This document shows, in pieces, positions 1 to 5,469 of a DNA stretch of 5,469 nt (within the stretch, counting starts at the first letter, position 1; every line of letters starts with the position of its first letter). Below the pieces are notes generated by a model, which did not search any database, was not told the origin of the DNA, and saw only the letters and a program-made list of their open reading frames with translations. The DNA is from Treponema sp. UBA4326. Lineage in GTDB: Bacteria; Spirochaetota; Spirochaetia; Treponematales; Treponemataceae. The DNA lies in assembly GCA_002393835.1 (NCBI GenBank), contig DGTW01000074.1, positions 1 to 5,469 of the forward strand, read 5' to 3'. The translations under genes and the position numbers were made by a program.

Positions 1-37
1 TGGAAAATCATTCCGAAGATATCCGTCTGTCTACCCT

Positions 38-262
38 TCAAAAAGTTGCATCCGTTTTTGGAAAACAGCTTAGAGTTGCTATGCTGTGATCAATGCTTTT
101 GATTTCGGCTTTAAGGGTTTCTTTGAGAGCCTCCTCATAGCCTGTCAGAGCCGAAAAAGGAAGAAAGATTTTTGCCCGCTGGCTTACCGGCATTCTCGGG
201 TGATTAAAATCCGGCCTTTCTGGTGGCCACCTGGTATTGATGATGTCATCGTAATTTTTCAT
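38..262 (-). CDS. YolD-like protein, short form (partner of the Y-family polymerase)
   Basis: This 74-residue protein resembles the N-terminal half of YolD-like proteins. The signature visible here is YDDII (residues 4-8), then HPRMPVSQRAKIFLPFSALTGY (21-42; family form roughly RPxMs-xxRAaqFxPFaALtGY), then a charged helix EEALKETLKAEIK. YolD-like proteins are encoded next to UvrX/UmuC-type polymerases and have been predicted, without much experimental proof, to play a UmuD-like accessory role. The ATG overlaps the polymerase stop codon as ATGA (259-262) and has a strong GGAGGT ribosome site 8 bases upstream, so the two are almost certainly co-transcribed and translationally coupled. Family members are usually about 100-110 residues. 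This one stops soon after the conserved block and lacks the usual C-terminal half, so it is either a short variant or a truncation. I found no convincing continuation in the other frames down to position 1. No signal peptide or membrane segment is visible. Confidence 0.8.
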   Translation of the reverse strand: MKNYDDIINTRWPPERPDFNHPRMPVSQRAKIFLPFSALTGYEEALKETLKAEIKSIDHSIATLSCFPKTDATF

Positions 263-1638
263 GCCTTGTGACCTCCAATCTGTTTGTTTCTTTCGATAGT
301 CATTGCGCTTTCCTGCAGGTTCGTTCCTTTTAAAATTGCATTTTTCCCGAATTTTTTAATAATTGCCAGCCTGGTCTGCTGAAGAGTCTCTTCTTTTTTG
401 TCAGGGAGATTTTCTTCAAGACTGTCAAAAAGACTGGCTTCCCTTTCTGACTGATTTTTTACTTCGTTGGCAGAAATATTGAATCGCCTCACTTTTAATG
501 CAGGATTTACAATGCGCTCATAAAGACTGACAAATCCTTCCGTTATCACCTTTGAAGAATTAGTGTGACCGCCCACAGAAACCGAACCATGAGCCGGCCT
601 GGGAAGAATCCTTCCGTAAAAATCTTTTACAAACTCGCCGTCATAGTTTTCAGGAATCCCTTCGATATCATAACCGACCTGAAGAGTAAGCGAGCCTGTA
701 ACGAGATTCTTTTCAAACAAGTCCAGAGCCAGAAGTTCCGCCATCTCCCTGATGATGATTTTTCCTTCGTCGAACGAATAAGGACGCTGGAGAACCTGAC
801 CGCTGGTGAGCGATTTCGCCGTGCTTTTGTAGCTCTTGATGTCCTTCATGCTGACATTCTCGCAGCCCCATGCATGATCAATAAGAATTTCCGCATCAAT
901 TCCAAACTCATCGTAAAGAGAATCGGGATTCCTGAGCGAAGTACGGGCAATATCTCCCATAGTGAAGATGAACTTTTTCTCCAGACGGCGTGCTGTTCCC
1001 TTTCCAATCCGCCAGAAATCCGTGAGCGGCCTGTGAGACCAGAGTTTTTCCCGGTAAGTCATTTCGTCAAGCTCAGCAATCCGCACACCGTCTTCATCCG
1101 CCGGAATATGCTTTGCCACAATATCCATGGCAATTTTACAGAGGTAGAGGTTTGGTGCAATTCCCGCCGTTGCCGTGATACCGGTTTCAGAGAGAATATT
1201 TTTTATCACTCTGACCACAAGAGTATGGGCGTCAGTTTTATAAAGCTTAAGATACGAAGTTGCATCGATAAAAACTTCATCAATGGAATAAACATGAATG
1301 TCATCAGGAGAAAAATATTTGAGATAAATATTGTAAATTCGCGCAGAATACTGAATGTAAAGAGCCATGCGTGGAGTAGCCGTGATGTATTCCAGTTCCT
1401 TCCCGGTCTGCCGTTTGATTTCGCGTGCCTTAGCCTCTACCTCAAAAAGCCTGCTCCGCCCGGAAAGCCCGTAAGCCTTTAAAGCCGGAGTGACCGCAAG
1501 ACAAATCGTTTTGCTTGAACGGCTTGAATCAGCAACCACAAGCTTAGTGGTGAGAGGATTAAGACAGCGCTCCCGGCATTCGACAGAGGCATAAAAAGAT
1601 TTCAGGTCAATGGCGATATAGGTTTTAGCTTCGGACAT
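259..1638 (-). CDS. Y-family translesion DNA polymerase (UvrX/UmuC-like)
   Basis: This 459-residue protein is a Y-family polymerase that would copy past DNA lesions, at the cost of mutations, in the cytoplasm. The palm begins YIAIDLKSFYASVE (7-20), with metal-binding D11 and a probable steric-gate residue Y16. The second catalytic motif is YSIDEVFID (117-125), with D120 and E121. Fingers residues SSKTICLAVTPALKAYG (41-57) and the thumb helix-hairpin-helix WRIGKGTARRLE (209-220) follow, then a little-finger region to about 390. EASLF (400-404) may be a weak beta-clamp-binding motif. The C-terminal block (FGKNAILKG, 430-438; QIGGHKA, 453-459) is typical of the UvrX-like subgroup found beside YolD genes, sometimes mislabelled as DNA methylase. 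Length is normal for that subgroup. The start at 1638 is the only credible one: an in-frame TAG lies two codons upstream and D11 follows closely. No Shine-Dalgarno site precedes it. No frameshift is seen. Confidence 0.95.
   Translation of the reverse strand: MSEAKTYIAIDLKSFYASVECRERCLNPLTTKLVVADSSRSSKTICLAVTPALKAYGLSGRSRLFEVEAKAREIKRQTGKELEYITATPRMALYIQYSARIYNIYLKYFSPDDIHVYSIDEVFIDATSYLKLYKTDAHTLVVRVIKNILSETGITATAGIAPNLYLCKIAMDIVAKHIPADEDGVRIAELDEMTYREKLWSHRPLTDFWRIGKGTARRLEKKFIFTMGDIARTSLRNPDSLYDEFGIDAEILIDHAWGCENVSMKDIKSYKSTAKSLTSGQVLQRPYSFDEGKIIIREMAELLALDLFEKNLVTGSLTLQVGYDIEGIPENYDGEFVKDFYGRILPRPAHGSVSVGGHTNSSKVITEGFVSLYERIVNPALKVRRFNISANEVKNQSEREASLFDSLEENLPDKKEETLQQTRLAIIKKFGKNAILKGTNLQESAMTIERNKQIGGHKA
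271..276 (-). promoter_or_regulatory. Ribosome binding site of the YolD-like gene
   Basis: The minus strand reads GGAGGT followed by an 8-base spacer and the ATG at 262-260. The site lies inside the last codons of the polymerase gene. It is a near-ideal Shine-Dalgarno sequence, which fixes the start of the small downstream gene and supports its being a real gene. It contrasts with the polymerase gene upstream, which has no such site. Confidence 0.85.
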
Positions 1639-1641
1639 CGA

Positions 1642-1652
1642 CTATAGTATAG
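1642..1652. promoter_or_regulatory. Palindrome over the polymerase -10 (possible operator)
   Basis: CTATA and TATAG are perfect inverted arms around one central base, overlapping the -10 hexamer at 1646-1651. A repressor bound here would block the polymerase promoter. The site is short and A+T-rich, so chance is a real alternative. Confidence 0.25.
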
Positions 1653-1654
1653 CA
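1646..1654 (-). promoter_or_regulatory. Probable extended -10 promoter of the polymerase gene
   Basis: The minus strand reads TGCTATACT, an extended -10 element (TGn plus TATACT). Only 7 bases separate it from the ATG at 1638, so transcription would begin at or next to the start codon. No convincing -35 lies at 16-18 bases; a TTGAAA occurs but 25 bases upstream, which is too far. The -10 overlaps a perfect palindrome CTATA-C-TATAG (1642-1652), a possible operator. I see no GAAC-type SOS box here. This is a sequence match only. Confidence 0.5.
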
Positions 1655-1729
1655 TATTTTTGTTTAGTAGTGTTTATTTCAATGCATAAAAAAACACTCG
1701 CCGCAGAATACATTACAGGAACAGACACA

Positions 1730-1758
1730 TTTAAACATTTGATTTAGATGATTATAAT
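1730..1758 (+). promoter_or_regulatory. Probable sigma-70-type promoter of the exported-protein gene
   Basis: A perfect TATAAT (1753-1758) lies 17 bases downstream of TTTAAA (1730-1735, 4 of 6 matches to TTGACA). Transcription would start near 1765, giving a leader of about 20 bases before the ATG at 1784. The -10 lies within a 10-base palindrome GATTATAATC (1750-1759). This promoter position argues against the upstream ATG at 1748, which would precede the transcript. Confidence 0.6.
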
Positions 1759-1768
1759 CTTGTGTATT

Positions 1769-1774
1769 AAGGGA
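1769..1774 (+). promoter_or_regulatory. Ribosome binding site deciding the start at 1784
   Basis: AAGGGA ends 9 bases before the ATG at 1784. It selects this ATG over the in-frame ATG at 1748, and the protein from 1784 begins directly with a classical signal peptide (MKKNVF...). Confidence 0.65.
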
Positions 1775-1783
1775 AAAAAAGAA

Positions 1784-2932
1784 ATGAAAAAGAATGTGTT
1801 TATATTATATGTATTAATAACATCACTTTATTGTTTTGCCGAAAGAAGCGAAATAGAAAGTATAGCCGCTTCGTCAACACTAAGCAGCCAGTCAAATCTA
1901 TATGATGTAAATCACTTAATTGATGGAACTGATAAATCTTGGGTTGAAGGAGAAGAAGACTCAGGAACAGGAACCGTCATAACTTTAAATTTTAAAAAAA
2001 CTGAAGAGATTCAGACTTTTTACATCAAAAACGGATACGGGGATTTCAAGCATTATTATGAAAATAACAGGGTAAGAAAACTAAACTGCACATTTACGGG
2101 AAGAGGTTTTGTTAATATTATTCTCGAAGATAAACCTGGATTTCAAAAAGTCGAATTTGACACACCTGTTATTACCGATAAACTTATTTTAACCATAAAG
2201 GATGTATACGCAGGAACAAAATATAATGATACTGCAATATCTGAAATAAGTTTCGATGACTGGGATAAATTAAAGCATCAGGATATGAACTTCTCCATAA
2301 TAAAATATAGGGTAATGGATATTTTTAACCGTTATAAAACAAAGGATTCCATGATTACCGATAGGACTGAAAAGTCATTGTTTTCTTTTCCAAGACCGGA
2401 TTCATGGAGTTATCATCACTTGTTTGAAATCAACTGCGAATTTAATATTCTTCCTCTAAAGGACGGCGGAATGTATTTCCTTTCCAGTTTATCATCAGAA
2501 TTAATGGGACAGAAACGTACTTCACCGCATGATGATTTATACATTTTGTTATCAAAACTTGAAGGTGAGAAAATAGTACCGTGCCAGAATGAGTTTATTT
2601 CACTTGGAAATGAATCTGACATAAAAGAACTGGAACTTGCATTACAAAAGAAAGATTTAAAAAATGAAGAAAAAATTTTCATAGAAAAATATCTTAAGAT
2701 TGTAAGTGATTTAGAATCTGCGAGAAAAACAAATCTTCCTTTTCTGTCTACTTTGTTTAGTATAAACCTGTCAAAAGACAGTTCAGACCGTTCAGAAATA
2801 GACCTGCATATAAATGACCTTTATAAATTGCCATGGACATGGAACAAACTATGGGATATTTTACCTGGCCTTAACTTTAGAATAAAATATTGTGCAGCTT
2901 CAGAAATTATATCAGAAGTGCATTTACCATAA
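1784..2932 (+). CDS. Exported protein with NADase-type glycan-binding domain
   Basis: This is a 382-residue protein when read from 1784, chosen for its ribosome site and signal peptide; an in-frame ATG at 1748 is less likely. Residues 1-19 form a signal peptide: MKKN, a hydrophobic core FILYVLITSLY, then probable cleavage after CFA. A lipobox reading (SLYC) is unlikely because of the tyrosine before the cysteine. Residues ~28-157 match the NADase-type glycan-binding (discoidin-like) domain: AASSTL, NHLIDGTDKSWVEG (43-56), FYIKNGYG (79-86), YYENNRVRKL (91-100), VYAGTKYNDTAISEISF (141-157). The domain is named from streptococcal NADase; family knowledge suggests carbohydrate binding at the surface or in the periplasm. 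Residues ~166-382 are unrecognised: soluble, mixed charge, with no membrane helix, a lysine/glutamate-rich helical stretch at 279-313 and a tryptophan-rich LPWTWNKLW (349-357). No catalytic NADase domain is visible. The gene is markedly A+T-rich relative to its neighbours, divergent from the polymerase and convergent with purL. Confidence 0.8.
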   Translation: MKKNVFILYVLITSLYCFAERSEIESIAASSTLSSQSNLYDVNHLIDGTDKSWVEGEEDSGTGTVITLNFKKTEEIQTFYIKNGYGDFKHYYENNRVRKLNCTFTGRGFVNIILEDKPGFQKVEFDTPVITDKLILTIKDVYAGTKYNDTAISEISFDDWDKLKHQDMNFSIIKYRVMDIFNRYKTKDSMITDRTEKSLFSFPRPDSWSYHHLFEINCEFNILPLKDGGMYFLSSLSSELMGQKRTSPHDDLYILLSKLEGEKIVPCQNEFISLGNESDIKELELALQKKDLKNEEKIFIEKYLKIVSDLESARKTNLPFLSTLFSINLSKDSSDRSEIDLHINDLYKLPWTWNKLWDILPGLNFRIKYCAASEIISEVHLP

Positions 2933-2987
2933 ATCACATAAAAAAGTATAATGCCGCCAGCACGCCACCGTGTGAATCTTCTGAATC

Positions 2988-3028
2988 AAAAAACCTCGCC
3001 GCAAGCAAAAATCACTCACAGCGAGGTT
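2988..3028 (-). terminator. Intrinsic terminator of purL
   Basis: Read on the minus strand, AACCTCGC (3028-3021) pairs with GCGAGGTT (2999-2992) in an 8-bp stem with a 21-base loop, and six T residues end at 2988. The T run overlaps the end of the stem. On the plus strand the stem is followed by CAATTCC, with no T run, so it should work only for purL. It lies 85 bases past the purL stop. The large loop makes it slightly atypical. Confidence 0.75.
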
Positions 3029-3066
3029 CAATTCCTATTGCACAATTCCGAATTAATTAAAGTATC

Positions 3067-3088
3067 GCAGTTTTCCAATGGAAACTGC
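3067..3088. repeat. Inverted repeat (second hairpin after purL)
   Basis: GCAGTTTTCC (3067-3076) pairs with GGAAACTGC (3080-3088), a 9-bp stem with one bulged base and a 3-base loop. It is two bases from the larger hairpin at 3091-3125, and no T run follows on either strand, so it is not a standard terminator. It may stabilise the 3' end of the purL transcript. Confidence 0.6.
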
Positions 3089-3090
3089 CT

Positions 3091-3125
3091 GTATTTCAGG
3101 TAAGCAGAAGGCTTACTTGAAATAC
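3091..3125. repeat. 15-bp inverted repeat spanning the purL stop codon
   Basis: GTATTTCAGGTAAGC (3091-3105) pairs with GCTTACTTGAAATAC (3111-3125) around a 5-base loop AGAAG. Fourteen pairs are Watson-Crick and one (3099/3117) is G-T. The right arm holds the last three purL codons and its TAA (3113-3115). In a plus-strand RNA the odd pair is an allowed G-U; in the purL mRNA it is an A-C mismatch. No T run follows on either strand. Confidence 0.8.
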
Positions 3126-5469
3126 CTTACCCCCGCTCTAAACAGGTTCTGACAGCTGCTTGCTTCCCTGTTGCAGGCGATGTTCTTGATCAAATCCTCT
3201 GAGTAACCGCCGATGCCGACTGTTCTCTCTGAGTGACCCATTTTACCGAGGACGAGACCGTCTGGGCTTGTGAGGCCTTCGATTGCGAATGCTGAGCCGT
3301 TCGGGTTTTCCGGTTCGAGCATTGTCGGTTTGCCGTTTTCGTCGCAGTACTGGCTGTAGACCTGTCCTTTTTCGAACAATTCTTTGGCGAGTGCTTCTGA
3401 GATGAAGATTTTTCCTTCACCGTGGCTTACCGGGATGTAGTGTGGTTTTTCTTCGAGAACTGATGCATCCAAAGCCCAAGGAGAAGCGGCGCTTACCATG
3501 CGTGTCCAGACCACGCGCGAAATGTGGCGGTGGATGTCGTTGAATGTAAGGGTCGGTGTCTCTGCGCTAGGTTCAGTGATTTTTCCGTATGGAACGAGGC
3601 CTGTCTTAATCAAAGCCTGGAATCCGTTACAGATACCGAGAATCAGGTTCTTCTTTTCGAGATGAGAAGTGATTGCGTCTGAGATTCGTTTTTCACGGAT
3701 TACGTTTGCGATGAACTTACCGCTTCCGTCCGGCTCGTCACCGGCAGAGAATCCGCCTGCGAACGCTACAATCTGAGCTTTTTCAATCTCAGCCCTGAAT
3801 GCTTCGAGTGATTCTTCCAGGTCTTTTGGAGTACGGTTCTTGAAGACGAGGATGCGTGAATCTGCGCCTGCAAGGTTGAATGCGCGTGCCATATCGTATT
3901 CACAGTTTGTGCCCGGGAATACCGGGACGATTACGCGTGGTTTTGCCTTGCTTGGGTCGAGTGTTGTGAATGTGCTTGCCTTAGCTCTTGCTTCACCCAA
4001 AGATGCGTGCTCTGCCTTTGCCCACTCAGGTAGGTTTTCTTCTTTTTTAACAGAAGAAACCGGCGGGAATACTTTTGCGAGTTTGCCTTCCCATGCGGCA
4101 TAAAGCTCTTCAAGTGAAATTTCAGTAAACGGCAGCGGATTAATTCCGGTCATTGCAACTGAAATCTTTTCTTCTTTCTGTGTATTTCCAAGTCTCAGCA
4201 CGGTTCCGTTTACGAATCCGGCATTTCCCTCAAAGTTTGAATCATCAGTTTCAACAATGATTGAACCGTAGAGAGGTGTAAACAGATCTGCAATCGTATT
4301 GTTTACGTTCCTGTGGAAACCAAGCATTGTTGCACTTGAAGGTATTGCCGTCAGCTGAACGCCGGTTCTGTTTCCGAATGCCATCTTTGTAACGGCCTCA
4401 GCAATACCGCCGGCACCAACCGGATACATTGCATGAATTTTTCCGGCTTTGTTAAGTTCGTAAAGTGCGTCTGAGTTCTTTTTGAAAGCGTCCCAGTCAG
4501 GTGCAAGTTCCTTTGAATATGGAACCTGAACGAGATAGATATAGCTTCCGCTCTTTTTGAATGAGCCCGACTGAACGTTCTTTGCTTCGTCGTGTGCTAC
4601 TGCGAAAGAAACGAGTGTGTGCGGAACATTGAGTTTTTCAAAGGTTCCTGACATTGAGTCTTTTCCGCCGATTGAAGCACAGCCCATTTCCCTCTGTGCA
4701 TCAACTGAACCGAGAAGGGCTGCAGCCGGGTATCCCCATGATTTTTTATCTGTTGTTCTTCCGAAGAATTCCTGATAGCTCATGCGGCTTGTCGTTGCCT
4801 TACCGCCGATACAGGTAATTTTTGCGAGAGAAGAAAGAATTGCTGTCTGTGCGCCGTGCCATGGTGACCACTGTGCAACGCGAGGGTCGTAGCCGTAAGA
4901 CATGAGGCTGACAGTTGAAGTTTCGCGTGGAGAGATAACCGGGATTTTTGCCGACATGGCACATTCCGGAGTTCCCTGATATTTTCCGCCGAACGGGAAG
5001 AGGACAGTAGAAGCTCCGATTGAGCCGTCGAACCTCTCCTGAAGGCCGCGCTGAGAACAGCAGGCAAGGTCTGAAATATCTGCAAGGAATGCATTTTTAA
5101 TCTGCTCAGATGAAGGAACGTTTGAAGCACTTTCTCCGGTTGCATAGGCACAGTCGCCGAGTGCATCCTTTACGCTTTCAAGCGGTTCAACCAGCGGAGA
5201 AACATCCTGAGCTGCCGGGCTTTCAATCAGGGCCTTTGCAGTGTGAACGGCACCAGCCGAATCAAGGAATGAGCGGTCAATGTCAACGATTGTCTTGCCG
5301 CGCCATTTCATTGTGAGCTTGTTTTTGTCTGTTACGGTTGCAACAACAACAGCATTCAGGTTTTCGTCATTACAATACTTGATGAATTTATCTGCATCGC
5401 CGGCACGGACAACTACAGCCATTCGTTCCTGTGATTCAGAAATTGCAAGCTCTGTTCCGTTCAAGCCTT
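3113..5469 (-). CDS. purL: Phosphoribosylformylglycinamidine synthase (FGAM synthase), C-terminal part
   Basis: FGAM synthase makes FGAM from FGAR, ATP and glutamine, the fourth step of de novo purine synthesis, in the cytoplasm. The reading frame runs off the window's end. The TTG at 5462-5464 is an internal leucine (GLNGTELAISESQERM), not a start. Numbering from that codon, residues 1-~80 are the end of the first AIRS C-terminal domain. Residues ~130-290 are the second AIRS N-terminal domain: SQRGL, PFGGKYQ (157-163), WSPWHGAQ, GGKDSMSGTF (266-275). Then come its C-terminal domain (with VGAGGIAEAVTKMAFG, 349-364), a linker at ~460-505, and a glutamine amidotransferase domain (508-783). That domain holds VFPGTNCEYD, GGFSAGDE, nucleophile C612 in GICNGFQAL, SHGEGKIF, and H744/E746 of the catalytic triad in GHSER. 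All key residues are present. The pattern fits the clade II single-chain form of ~1,250 residues, so roughly the first 450-500 are missing. A terminator follows at 2988-3028. Confidence 0.97.
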   Translation of the reverse strand, partial: GLNGTELAISESQERMAVVVRAGDADKFIKYCNDENLNAVVVATVTDKNKLTMKWRGKTIVDIDRSFLDSAGAVHTAKALIESPAAQDVSPLVEPLESVKDALGDCAYATGESASNVPSSEQIKNAFLADISDLACCSQRGLQERFDGSIGASTVLFPFGGKYQGTPECAMSAKIPVISPRETSTVSLMSYGYDPRVAQWSPWHGAQTAILSSLAKITCIGGKATTSRMSYQEFFGRTTDKKSWGYPAAALLGSVDAQREMGCASIGGKDSMSGTFEKLNVPHTLVSFAVAHDEAKNVQSGSFKKSGSYIYLVQVPYSKELAPDWDAFKKNSDALYELNKAGKIHAMYPVGAGGIAEAVTKMAFGNRTGVQLTAIPSSATMLGFHRNVNNTIADLFTPLYGSIIVETDDSNFEGNAGFVNGTVLRLGNTQKEEKISVAMTGINPLPFTEISLEELYAAWEGKLAKVFPPVSSVKKEENLPEWAKAEHASLGEARAKASTFTTLDPSKAKPRVIVPVFPGTNCEYDMARAFNLAGADSRILVFKNRTPKDLEESLEAFRAEIEKAQIVAFAGGFSAGDEPDGSGKFIANVIREKRISDAITSHLEKKNLILGICNGFQALIKTGLVPYGKITEPSAETPTLTFNDIHRHISRVVWTRMVSAASPWALDASVLEEKPHYIPVSHGEGKIFISEALAKELFEKGQVYSQYCDENGKPTMLEPENPNGSAFAIEGLTSPDGLVLGKMGHSERTVGIGGYSEDLIKNIACNREASSCQNLFRAGVRYFK

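Noticed and set aside
1..37. Possible next gene on the minus strand starting ATG at 11-9
   Set aside because: Only three codons are visible and there is no clear ribosome site; nothing can be supported.
565..1482. Long open frame (305 codons) on the plus strand, antisense to the polymerase gene
   Set aside because: It mirrors the polymerase codons; the translation is rich in R, S and F, shows no recognisable motif, and the opposite strand has unmistakable catalytic motifs.
1639..1700. SOS (LexA-type) box upstream of the polymerase
   Set aside because: No GAAC-N4-GTTC or CTGT-N8-ACAG pattern is present; only the short CTATA-C-TATAG palindrome is seen.
1750..1759. Palindrome GATTATAATC over the exported-protein -10 as an operator
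   Set aside because: Six of its ten bases are the -10 hexamer itself, so a chance palindrome is likely; noted within the promoter only.
1748..1783. Upstream in-frame ATG as start of the exported protein
   Set aside because: The TATAAT at 1753-1758 lies downstream of it, the ribosome site favours 1784, and the extra 12 residues would spoil the signal peptide.
2416..2682. 88-codon open frame on the minus strand within the exported-protein gene
   Set aside because: It is a serine- and phenylalanine-rich shadow of A+T-rich coding sequence, with no ribosome site or motif.
3044..3054. Palindrome AATTC-C-GAATT between the purL terminator and hairpins
   Set aside because: It is short, in A+T-rich spacer DNA, and has no associated promoter or second copy.
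4780..5166. 128-codon open frame on the minus strand within purL
   Set aside because: It is a frame-shifted shadow of purL, whose motifs are continuous through this region.
5462..5464. TTG as a start codon for purL
   Set aside because: The preceding codon GGC and the motif ELxxSESQERM show it is internal; the gene continues past the window edge.

Overview
The window looks like chromosomal DNA of a spirochete, most likely a host-associated or rumen-type Treponema. That is an inference from three things: a clade II single-chain PurL, a UvrX/UmuC-like polymerase paired with a YolD-like partner, and a secreted protein with the NADase-type glycan-binding domain that is common in treponemes. No rRNA or other taxonomic marker is present, so a Firmicute such as a Lachnospiraceae member cannot be excluded.

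Layout: four protein genes. On the minus strand, 38-1638 holds a two-gene unit: a Y-family translesion DNA polymerase (259-1638) followed, with a 4-base ATGA overlap, by a short YolD-like protein (38-262). On the plus strand, 1784-2932 encodes an exported protein with an N-terminal NADase-type glycan-binding domain and an unrecognised C-terminal part. On the minus strand, 3113-5469 holds the C-terminal ~785 residues of phosphoribosylformylglycinamidine synthase (purL). Its N-terminal part lies outside the window.

The 145-base gap 1639-1783 separates the divergent polymerase and exported-protein genes. It carries one plausible promoter for each. The polymerase promoter lies so close to its ATG that the mRNA may be leaderless. 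The 180-base gap 2933-3112 lies between convergent genes. It holds a minus-strand intrinsic terminator for purL and two further hairpins, one of which (15-bp stem) spans the purL stop codon.

The polymerase and YolD-like protein probably act together in damage tolerance. The exported protein and purL have no visible functional link to them or to each other. The exported-protein gene is clearly more A+T-rich than its neighbours and may have been acquired separately. I see no CRISPR array, tRNA, rRNA, insertion sequence or phage module. The best candidates for something undescribed are the orphan C-terminal domain of the exported protein, the unusual start of the polymerase gene and the hairpin cluster at the end of purL.
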